A DNA stretch of 5,230 nt, taken from positions 1-5,230 of the forward strand of contig CAJXWI010000222.1 in assembly GCA_913062735.1 (NCBI GenBank). The letters are read 5' to 3'. The notes under the pieces are model-generated. The model worked only from the letters and a program-made list of their open reading frames with translations, did not search any database and was not told the origin of the DNA. The stretch is from an uncultured Arcobacter sp. GTDB taxonomy: Bacteria > Campylobacterota > Campylobacteria > Campylobacterales > Arcobacteraceae. Shown here one piece after another: positions 1 through 5,230 of the stretch. The position numbers and the translations under genes were made by a program. Each line of letters begins with the position of its first letter. The first letter of the stretch is position 1.

Positions 1-4
1 TATT

Positions 5-46
5 AAATACAATTGATTATTATTGTGACATTTGAAATACAATTGA
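5..46. repeat. Direct 12-bp repeat AAATACAATTGA, two copies 30 bp apart
   Basis: AAATACAATTGA occurs exactly at 5-16 and 35-46, a 30-bp start-to-start distance, close to three helical turns. Its inner 9 bp, AATACAATT, recurs in inverted orientation (AATTGTATT) at 127-135, directly before the ribosome site of the first gene. Equal phasing of two copies suits a protein-binding site, but the DNA is very AT-rich and function is inferred only. Confidence 0.55.
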
Positions 47-53
47 ATTTCAA
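32..53. promoter_or_regulatory. Near-perfect 22-bp dyad centred on CAATTG, candidate operator
   Basis: TTGAAAT (32-38) pairs with ATTTCAA (47-53) around a central CAATTG (40-45); only the 39/46 pair (A/A) breaks the symmetry, so 20 of 22 bases are symmetrical. The upstream CAATTG at 10-15 has only partial symmetry. It lies about 95 bp before the first ATG, with no T-run after it, so an operator is more likely than a terminator. The regulator is unknown. Confidence 0.4.
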
Positions 54-100
54 CGCCTAATAGAGTCTGCGACAACGTCATGTCTTAATAATACTTTAAA

Positions 101-106
101 TATTAT
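101..106 (+). promoter_or_regulatory. Possible -10 element TATTAT for the first gene
   Basis: TATTAT lies about 40 bases before the first ATG. No convincing -35 box is seen at the usual distance, which would not be unusual if the host is a Campylobacterota species. Many similar AT hexamers occur nearby, so this is weak. Confidence 0.2.
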
Positions 107-135
107 TTGAATAACATCTAAATAAAAATTGTATT

Positions 136-141
136 GGAAAG
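136..141 (+). promoter_or_regulatory. Ribosome binding site GGAAAG that decides the first start
   Basis: GGAAAG sits 5 bases before ATG 147. An in-frame TTG at 129 would add six residues (starting YWKAN) in front of a normal K-K-hydrophobic signal peptide, and would place this ribosome site inside the coding region. ATG 147 is therefore the better start. Confidence 0.6.
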
Positions 142-146
142 CGAAT

Positions 147-779
147 ATGTTAAAAAAATTATTTTTTATTTTTTATTTTTACTCTCTAACTTTATCTGCA
201 GTAGAAATAGTTTGGGACGAAAAGAGTATAAAAACAGAAGACTTAAATGCCATCTATAATAAGCATATCGAAAGTACATATCCTGTTGAGATACTAAAAT
301 ATACATCTGGAAATGTAATAAAATCACCCTATACGGGGAAAGTGTGGCTAGATAGAAATCTAGGAGCGAAAAGAGTCTGTGCTGCATATAATGATATCTA
401 TTGTTATGGAGAGTTGTTTCAATGGGGAAGTGGAGGCAAAAGTTTGAACGTACCAACAGATAGTTCATGGAGAGGAGTAAATGCTACAAATAATCCTTGC
501 CCTAAGGGTTTTCGAGTCCCTCTTAAAAGTGAACTTCATGCTGAAACAAACAGTATAAAAAATAGAGAAGATGCTTTAAGTAACTTTTTGAAATTACCAT
601 CAGCGGGTTACCGCTCAGAGTTTGGGCAAGAGTTGATGCTGCGAGGCGCATCTGGTAGCATTTGGACTAGTAGTACTAGCGGTAACTATAGTTTTAGTCT
701 GTATCTTAGTTCAAATCATGCCAGTTGGAGCCTTGAAAATAGACGCGCTGGAAGCTCAGTACGCTGTCTAAAAAATTAA
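147..779 (+). CDS. Exported FISUMP-domain protein A, partner of caspase 1
   Basis: A 210-residue protein. Residues 1-18 (MLKKLFFIFYFYSLTLSA) form a Sec signal peptide with cleavage expected near LSA/VE, so the product is likely periplasmic or secreted. Residues about 19-52 are an N-terminal module (L..IY.K.I..TYP) shared with the other two small proteins here. From about residue 58 comes a Fib_succ_major/FISUMP domain: SPYTGKVWLDRNLGA, a CYG step, CPKGFRVP, LPSAGYRS, SIWTSS and the ending VRCLKN. Cysteines 78, 86, 118 and 207 are also present in protein B and may form two disulfides. FISUMP domains belong near the C-type-lectin/formylglycine-enzyme-like folds; their function is mostly unknown, with binding or surface roles suspected. 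The next gene starts 28 bases downstream, probably in one operon. The last third is clearly richer in G+C than the surroundings (see findings). The start was chosen over TTG 129. Domain call good, function unknown. Confidence 0.85.
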   Translation: MLKKLFFIFYFYSLTLSAVEIVWDEKSIKTEDLNAIYNKHIESTYPVEILKYTSGNVIKSPYTGKVWLDRNLGAKRVCAAYNDIYCYGELFQWGSGGKSLNVPTDSSWRGVNATNNPCPKGFRVPLKSELHAETNSIKNREDALSNFLKLPSAGYRSEFGQELMLRGASGSIWTSSTSGNYSFSLYLSSNHASWSLENRRAGSSVRCLKN

Positions 780-794
780 CGAATACAGCATTTT

Positions 795-800
795 AGAGGA
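795..800 (+). promoter_or_regulatory. Ribosome binding site AGAGGA for caspase 1
   Basis: AGAGGA stands 7 bases before ATG 808, inside the 28-base gap after the stop of the first gene. The gap is otherwise too short for an evident separate promoter or terminator. Confidence 0.65.
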
Positions 801-807
801 ATAAAAA

Positions 808-2622
808 ATGAAATATTTCACTTTACCTTTTTTACTATTATTTTTAGCAGGATGTCAAGATCTAGATCTAAAAATACCAGATTTAAGTAACCCATTTAAT
901 TCCACTGAAATAAATGAGTTAAAAATAGTACACGATCCCTATGATAAAATAAAGTCATTTACCACCCAAGAAAGGATAGGAATATTAACCAAACACTTCA
1001 TGGAGAAAAACTATCATATAACCAAACCAGTCTTGCCAATCAAACCTGAAAAACCAGCTATTCCAATTATACAGGTACTTGAAAAAGGAGAGTTTGAATT
1101 ATCGAAAGAATTCAAAAAGAGAATTCTAAAAGGAAACTTAGAAAGAAAAAAACAAATAAATCAACTCGGAAAAGTTTATAAACAAAAGGTTGAAAGATAT
1201 AACAAAGAGATAAAAAAACTTACAGATAATTATAATAGTAAAATACTAAGAATCAAAGAAAATGAATCCGAACTATTATCTCAAGCTACTGCAAAAGCAC
1301 TTTCTACTATCTATGGCAAACCACAACTACAAGATTTAAAGTACGATGCGGACAATGAAAGGTTTTTCGGAACAGTCGTTTCAACACGAAATGACTTTAA
1401 AGAAAAAGTTACAATTGAGATTCCAATAAAATATGCAAGAAATTTCAAACTAAACAGCTATAAGATTAGACCACAAATCATTTTTGAACTACTAAACAAT
1501 AAATTGCTTCTAAAAAGGCTAGATATCCCCTTTGAAAAAAAAATTTACGAAGCTATTCTAACTGATGTAAAATATAATCCAGAGACTATAAAAGTAGCCA
1601 TAAATAAGGGGAATCTTGACTTAGAAAAAGCTAACTTTATTAAAAATGATTTTAAAATAGCAAATAGTAATTATCAACTCACCCAGTACGATTTTTCTAT
1701 AGACCCAGAAATTGCTAAAATGCAAAAAAGAAAGTTGGAATTGAGAGAACAATCCAGAAAAAAAAGCCTTAAAGAAGAAAAAATCTTAGAATTGGCACGT
1801 CTGAAAAAAGAATTGCAAAAAGAGATAGCAACCTATGAAAAGAAAGTGGGTGGACATGATGATATTCCCGATTTACTTGCCAAAACAAAACAAGTAAAAA
1901 TAGATAATAAAAAATGGCTTATCATCATAGCTATTGAAGATTATGAAGTAACTACATCTGTAAACTTTGCAAAAAATTCTGCATTAAGATTCAAACAAGT
2001 AGCAAAAAAAACACTAGGAATACCGGAAAATAATATAAGGACTTTAGTTAATGCGACATCAGGAAATATTAAAAGAAATCTAAAGTCAATGCTTAGACAA
2101 GTAGAAAAGGATGATACTATATACTTTTACTATAGTGGTCATGGAATACCAGTTGCATCACAACACAATGAACCTTATATCTTACCAAAGGACATGAGCC
2201 CAGATTATATCCAAGATGAAGATTTTTTCAGACTTCAAAACATCTACACAAGTCTCACAAATAGCCATGCTTCTAAAGTTATTGCATTTACAGACAGTTG
2301 TTTCAGTGGCGTTACCGATAATAAATCAGTCCTAAGAGAAGGTTTAGGAGCCACGAGACTTAAACCAAGAAATGTGATTTTCGATTCTAAGAAGATGGTC
2401 ATTCTCACGGCAGGTACGGGAAAACAATACTCAAATATGTATAAGAAAAAATCACATCGACTTTTCAGTTATTTTGTTATGAGATCACTTTTAAAAGGAA
2501 AAAAGACTATAAAGTCGCTACATTCTGATATATACAAAAACGTTAAAAGAGAGTCATATAAACTTGGAAGCCTATATGAACAGAACCCTACTATTGAGGG
2601 AAATAAAGGAATTAAATTATAA
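808..2622 (+). CDS. Caspase-like (peptidase C14) lipoprotein 1
   Basis: A 604-residue protein with a lipoprotein signal peptide ending in lipobox LAGC; Cys16 would be lipidated. The +2 residue is Gln, not Asp, which fits outer-membrane sorting in classical Gram-negatives. Residues about 92-157 are a charged, coiled-coil-like stretch starting with a KGEFE..KEF..R motif. Residues 158-290 are a mixed alpha/beta module shared with caspase 2 (AKALSTIYGKP onward). Residues 300-348 form a second charged helix. The C14 caspase domain runs from about 364 (KIDNKKW) to the C-terminus: strand WLIIIAIEDY, catalytic His445 in YYSGHG, catalytic Cys498 in DSCFSG, then ILTAG..KQYS and HRLFSYFVM typical of the small-subunit part. 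Asp496 matches the metacaspase-type S1 acid, so cleavage after Arg/Lys is the likely preference (inference). The dyad is intact and no break is seen. The product should be a membrane-anchored envelope protease; substrate unknown, the adjacent small proteins being candidates. Confidence 0.88.
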   Translation: MKYFTLPFLLLFLAGCQDLDLKIPDLSNPFNSTEINELKIVHDPYDKIKSFTTQERIGILTKHFMEKNYHITKPVLPIKPEKPAIPIIQVLEKGEFELSKEFKKRILKGNLERKKQINQLGKVYKQKVERYNKEIKKLTDNYNSKILRIKENESELLSQATAKALSTIYGKPQLQDLKYDADNERFFGTVVSTRNDFKEKVTIEIPIKYARNFKLNSYKIRPQIIFELLNNKLLLKRLDIPFEKKIYEAILTDVKYNPETIKVAINKGNLDLEKANFIKNDFKIANSNYQLTQYDFSIDPEIAKMQKRKLELREQSRKKSLKEEKILELARLKKELQKEIATYEKKVGGHDDIPDLLAKTKQVKIDNKKWLIIIAIEDYEVTTSVNFAKNSALRFKQVAKKTLGIPENNIRTLVNATSGNIKRNLKSMLRQVEKDDTIYFYYSGHGIPVASQHNEPYILPKDMSPDYIQDEDFFRLQNIYTSLTNSHASKVIAFTDSCFSGVTDNKSVLREGLGATRLKPRNVIFDSKKMVILTAGTGKQYSNMYKKKSHRLFSYFVMRSLLKGKKTIKSLHSDIYKNVKRESYKLGSLYEQNPTIEGNKGIKL

Positions 2623-3270
2623 ATGAAAAATGATACTTTTAAAATAATAAGTATTATTATACTTTGTGGGAATTTACTTTATTCTAGTGATCTAATAATA
2701 GAAAAAAATATAAAAATAAATCAAAAGAAATTAGATGGGATTTATAAGAATTATATTGATAAAACATATCCATCAAAAGTCAAAAGTTACTATAAAAATT
2801 TTATTGTTGATAAACATGAGAATATCTACAAAACAGTAAAGTCACCATACACAGGGAGACTTTGGTTAGATAGAAACCTAGGAGCTTCAAGAGTTTGTAT
2901 ATCTTCTAATGACATCTCTTGCTATGGTAGTTATTTTAACTTTAGTGAACTTGGCCAAGACATTTGCCCAACTGGATATAAAGTACCAAGTAAAGAAGAA
3001 TTGGGATACGAAACCGTTAATAAAAATCGTAAAGTTAATTTTTATTATAATAAATATCGTAAATTTGATGCCTTTAGTAGCTTTTTAAAATTGCCGATAT
3101 CTGGTAGTCGTGGCCTTTACGGTAAAATTACAATCAGAGAAACAGGTAACCTTTGGACACGTAGTAATGAGGGTGAGAATTGGGCGTGGTCTCTAAAATT
3201 CTACACTAAAGCCATACTTAAAAATGGTGAGAAAAGGTTTGGATTTCCGGTACGTTGCATAAAGACTTAA
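2623..3270 (+). CDS. Exported FISUMP-domain protein B, coupled to caspase 1
   Basis: A 215-residue protein whose ATG follows the TAA of caspase 1 with no base between, and no close ribosome site is visible (AAAGGA ends about 12 bases before), so translation probably depends on reinitiation from the caspase gene. Residues 1-22 are a Sec signal (MKNDTFKIISIIILCGNLLY, then SS/DL). Cys15 is preceded by IIL, which is not a lipobox. Residues 23-53 are the shared module (L..IY.NYIDKTYP), followed by a basic linker. The FISUMP domain runs from about 72 (VKSPYTGRLWLDRNLGAS) to the end (FPVRCIKT), with Cys92, Cys100, Cys115 and Cys212 matching those of protein A. Between the second and third cysteine it has 14 residues against 31 in protein A, and it has an extra tyrosine/lysine-rich insertion near residues 132-148. 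Function unknown; possibly a ligand-binding envelope protein or caspase partner. Confidence 0.85.
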   Translation: MKNDTFKIISIIILCGNLLYSSDLIIEKNIKINQKKLDGIYKNYIDKTYPSKVKSYYKNFIVDKHENIYKTVKSPYTGRLWLDRNLGASRVCISSNDISCYGSYFNFSELGQDICPTGYKVPSKEELGYETVNKNRKVNFYYNKYRKFDAFSSFLKLPISGSRGLYGKITIRETGNLWTRSNEGENWAWSLKFYTKAILKNGEKRFGFPVRCIKT

Positions 3271-3295
3271 GTTATACTTCGAAACTGTTGTTGAG

Positions 3296-3313
3296 AATCT
3301 AATATTTTAGATT
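3296..3313. repeat. 7-bp inverted repeat AATCTAA / TTAGATT with TATT loop
   Basis: The arms 3296-3302 and 3307-3313 match perfectly. Only one G-C pair is present and no T-run follows, so a Rho-independent terminator is unlikely. It might be a small operator or chance in AT-rich DNA. Confidence 0.35.
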
Positions 3314-3336
3314 TATTGGCGTAAAGAAAATTATAC

Positions 3337-3344
3337 AAAGGAAA
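3337..3344 (+). promoter_or_regulatory. Ribosome binding site AAAGGAAA for caspase 2
   Basis: The AGGA core (3339-3342) lies 5 bases before ATG 3348. This is a strong site, in contrast to the coupled small-protein genes, which lack one. Confidence 0.65.
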
Positions 3345-3347
3345 CAA

Positions 3348-4925
3348 ATGAGACTATTTTTTAGCATATTCTTGACAATAATATTGAGCAATTCACTTTT
3401 TGCCATAGAAAATCCATATAAAAATATTAATAACAGTGATAAGATAAATGCACTAGTAGGTCACTTTATACAAGAAGAAGTAAACAAGCTTCCAAAACCA
3501 CCGAAAGTACTTAATTTAAAAAAAGGGATGTTTGAGAAAAAGATTACTTTTGAAATAAGAGCTATAAAAGAACAATCTAAGTATGACAGTGACATAAAAA
3601 ACTATAAAAAACAAGTAAATAAAGTAACAACTCAAGTAAAAAATAAAGCTTTAATTAAAGCAGTTACTATAGTATATGGTGTACCAGAGCAATATGGAAA
3701 AATTGATTATGATAGTGAAAGTGAACACATATTTACATCTATTAAATTTAAAGACGGTAAAACACAAAAAATAGCCATAAAAGTTCCTTTCTCAATCGCT
3801 GAAAAATTTTACAATAATTTTAACAAAATAACTCCAAAAGCAATATATAAACATACTGATTCAAGTTTGAGTTTAAAAAGTATCAACTATTACTTTGACG
3901 GAAAAACTTATGAGGCACTTTTTACAAATAGTAAATATAGAAAAGAGCAAGTTGCAATAAAAATAAAAAGTAATTATGAAATAGATACACAGATCCAAAG
4001 TGCTGTCAATATTGCTTCCTACAATGATAATCCAGAAATAAAAAGACTCAATGACGCCTTACTCAAAGTAAGTAGAGATAAGTTAAATGAAACAGAAATA
4101 GTAAGACTTAAAGCCAAACTTGCAAAAGCTCAAAATGTAAATGTGGCTTATGTCGATGATTTACCAAACTTACTCAAAAGAATACCACAGGCAAAAATAG
4201 ATAATAAAAAATGGCTTTTCATAATAGGAATTGAAAAGTACGCGTGGACAGATGATATAGTTTTTTCGTCAAGAAGTGCAAAAATGTTTAAAAAAGTAAT
4301 GAAAAAATCTCTTGGAATTCCTGAAAATAATGTGTATACACTGATAGATGAAAAAGCAACATTAGGAAGTATTAGAAATAGACTAAAAAAAATGTTGAGA
4401 AAAGTAAAAGATACAGATACAGTTTATTTTTACTATAACGGTCATGGAATTCCTATCCCAGGAAAAGATAATGAGCCATATATGTTAGCAAGTGATATTG
4501 AACCTGATTATGTTGCCGATGATAAATTTTTTTCACTTAAAAATATCTATAAAACTCTTTCTGGCTCAAATGCAAAAAAAGTTGTAGCTTTTGTGGATAG
4601 TTGTTTTAGTGGTGGAGCTGATGGTAAAACTATTCTTAAAGGAGTAGCAGCAACTAGACTTAAACCAAAAAAGGTTAACTTCGACAAATCCAAGATGGTG
4701 GTACTTAGCGCAGGAAAAGATAAACAGTATTCAAATGCATATCTTGAAAAAGGCCATAGACTCTTTTCTTACTTTGTGATGAAATCTATTCTAGAAGGTA
4801 AACAAGACATTAACTCAATTCATAGAAATACCTATAGAAAAGTTAAAAACACCTCCACATCTGAATATGGTGATTTACGAGTACAACATCCAACCATTGA
4901 TGGAAATAGAGAGTTGAAGTTATAA
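3348..4925 (+). CDS. Caspase-like (peptidase C14) exported protein 2
   Basis: A 525-residue paralogue of caspase 1. Residues 1-19 (MRLFFSIFLTIILSNSLFA) are a cleavable Sec signal with no lipobox cysteine, so this copy should be soluble in the periplasm or secreted, while caspase 1 is lipid-anchored. Residues about 30-100 resemble the helical KKGMFEKK..FE.R region of caspase 1 but shorter; residues 101-220 match its alpha/beta module (KAVTIVYGVP onward), and 228-263 are helical. The C14 domain begins near KIDNKKW (283-289), with His366 in YYNGHG, Cys419 in DSCFSGG, then VVLSAGKDKQYS and HRLFSYFVM. His-Cys distance is 53 residues in both paralogues. Identity over the protease domain is roughly one half by eye, much lower in the N-terminal half. 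Asp417 would be the S1 acid, suggesting basic P1 preference (inference). It is complete, with an intact dyad, and is followed after one base by a third small protein. Substrate unknown. Confidence 0.88.
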   Translation: MRLFFSIFLTIILSNSLFAIENPYKNINNSDKINALVGHFIQEEVNKLPKPPKVLNLKKGMFEKKITFEIRAIKEQSKYDSDIKNYKKQVNKVTTQVKNKALIKAVTIVYGVPEQYGKIDYDSESEHIFTSIKFKDGKTQKIAIKVPFSIAEKFYNNFNKITPKAIYKHTDSSLSLKSINYYFDGKTYEALFTNSKYRKEQVAIKIKSNYEIDTQIQSAVNIASYNDNPEIKRLNDALLKVSRDKLNETEIVRLKAKLAKAQNVNVAYVDDLPNLLKRIPQAKIDNKKWLFIIGIEKYAWTDDIVFSSRSAKMFKKVMKKSLGIPENNVYTLIDEKATLGSIRNRLKKMLRKVKDTDTVYFYYNGHGIPIPGKDNEPYMLASDIEPDYVADDKFFSLKNIYKTLSGSNAKKVVAFVDSCFSGGADGKTILKGVAATRLKPKKVNFDKSKMVVLSAGKDKQYSNAYLEKGHRLFSYFVMKSILEGKQDINSIHRNTYRKVKNTSTSEYGDLRVQHPTIDGNRELKL

Positions 4926-4926
4926 G

Positions 4927-5230
4927 ATGAAAAATATATTTACAAAAGTATTTTTAGTAATTATGTTTTGTTTCACTCCCAGTTACGGTAAAGATATAGT
5001 CATAGAGAGCAATATTAGTATAAATCAAAAAGATCTAAATAAGATTTATATGAAGTATATAGATAAGACTTATCCTGAAAAAGTTAGACCATATAAAAAA
5101 GTACAAGAAGTAATAGCGTGGAAAGAGCTAAAGAAAACAATTACTTATGAAGATCTTAGATTATTTATAGAAGAGTACCCAAATGGAAAATTTATTAAAG
5201 AAGCCAAAAGATTTCTGGAAGATTACAAAT
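4927..5230 (+). CDS. Third small exported protein (C), 5' part only, cut by window end
   Basis: The ATG lies one base after the TAA of caspase 2, and the frame stays open for 101 codons to the window end, so the gene is partial because of the window, not broken. Residues 1-21 are a Sec signal (likely cleavage SYG/KD). Residues 22-53 (ending IYMKYIDKTYPEKV) closely match the N-terminal module of protein B and less closely protein A, which identifies the family. Where A and B move into the FISUMP domain, this protein instead has a repeat-like helical hairpin at about 64-100 with Trp65, FIEEYPNGKF (80-89), Ala93 and Leu97. This W...L / F...YPNG / A...L spacing is seen in TPR-like repeats common in caspase-associated bacterial proteins. 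Whether a FISUMP domain follows beyond the window cannot be seen. Translation is probably coupled to caspase 2, since no strong ribosome site is evident. Confidence 0.75.
   Translation, partial: MKNIFTKVFLVIMFCFTPSYGKDIVIESNISINQKDLNKIYMKYIDKTYPEKVRPYKKVQEVIAWKELKKTITYEDLRLFIEEYPNGKFIKEAKRFLEDYK

Larger units (their letters stand above)
3271..3347 (+). other. 77-bp gap between the two caspase units, possible secondary promoter
   Basis: This is the longest gap inside the cluster. It holds a TATACT hexamer (3273-3278, one mismatch to the -10 consensus, no good -35), a small A/T hairpin (3296-3313) and a ribosome site. No open reading frame or GC-rich terminator is seen. It could allow separate transcription of the second unit, but read-through from the first unit is equally possible. 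Confidence 0.3.

Noticed and set aside
71..84. GACA...TGTC stem in the leader as a terminator of an upstream gene
   Set aside because: Only four base pairs with a six-base loop and no T-run.
51..90. Possible integron attC-like core (AACGCCTAA) in the leader
   Set aside because: The short core resembles attC ends, but no matching GTTRRRY partner or folded dyad of suitable length follows.
129..146. TTG start at 129 for the first gene
   Set aside because: It would place six residues including a Trp before a normal signal peptide and bury the GGAAAG ribosome site; ATG 147 fits better.
166..468. Open frame of 100 codons on the minus strand
   Set aside because: It lies wholly inside partner A, antisense, and its composition mirrors the real gene; no ribosome site or recognisable domain supports it.
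858..869. Palindrome AGATCTAGATCT
   Set aside because: It codes the Asp-Leu repeat just after the lipid cysteine of caspase 1; best explained as coding sequence or a simple repeat.
3296..3313. Rho-independent terminator between the two units
   Set aside because: The stem has a single G-C pair and no following T-tract.
1..5230. CRISPR array, tRNA/rRNA or transposase genes
   Set aside because: No regularly spaced repeats with spacers, no cloverleaf or rRNA-like stretch, and no transposase or inverted-repeat ends were seen; all large frames are explained by the five genes.

Overview
This is an AT-rich window (roughly 30% G+C by eye) coding only on the + strand. It carries two tandem units of exported caspase-like (peptidase C14) proteins interleaved with small exported proteins. 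The two complete small proteins carry a FISUMP-type domain (Fibrobacter succinogenes major paralogous domain, Fib_succ_major). The base composition, AAGGA-type ribosome sites, short Sec signal peptides and a lipoprotein signal suggest a Gram-negative Campylobacterota-like bacterium (Sulfurimonas/Sulfurovum/Arcobacter type). That placement is inference; no taxonomic marker gene is present.

Layout: (1) 1-146, a non-coding leader with a CAATTG-centred near-palindrome and repeated AATACAATT boxes. (2) 147-779, FISUMP protein A. (3) 808-2622, caspase-like lipoprotein 1. (4) 2623-3270, FISUMP protein B, whose ATG follows the caspase stop codon with no gap. (5) 3271-3347, a 77-bp gap with a small A/T hairpin and a good ribosome site. 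(6) 3348-4925, caspase-like protein 2, with a cleavable signal and no lipobox. (7) 4927-5230, the start of a third small protein C, one base after the caspase stop and cut by the window end. It shares the N-terminal module of A and B but then shows a TPR-like 'FIEEYPNGKF' repeat. The repeated unit is therefore [caspase -> small partner], with an extra partner in front.

Both caspases keep the His and Cys dyad (YYSGHG/DSCFSG and YYNGHG/DSCFSG) and should be active. All proteins have export signals, so the system is expected in the periplasm or cell envelope, unlike cytosolic suicide caspases. The small proteins share a N-terminal stretch of about 30 residues; A and B also share four conserved cysteines in a domain related to C-type-lectin/formylglycine-enzyme-like folds. 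A reasonable but unproven model is that each caspase acts on, or is controlled by, the small protein encoded next to it. I know of no described function for this arrangement.
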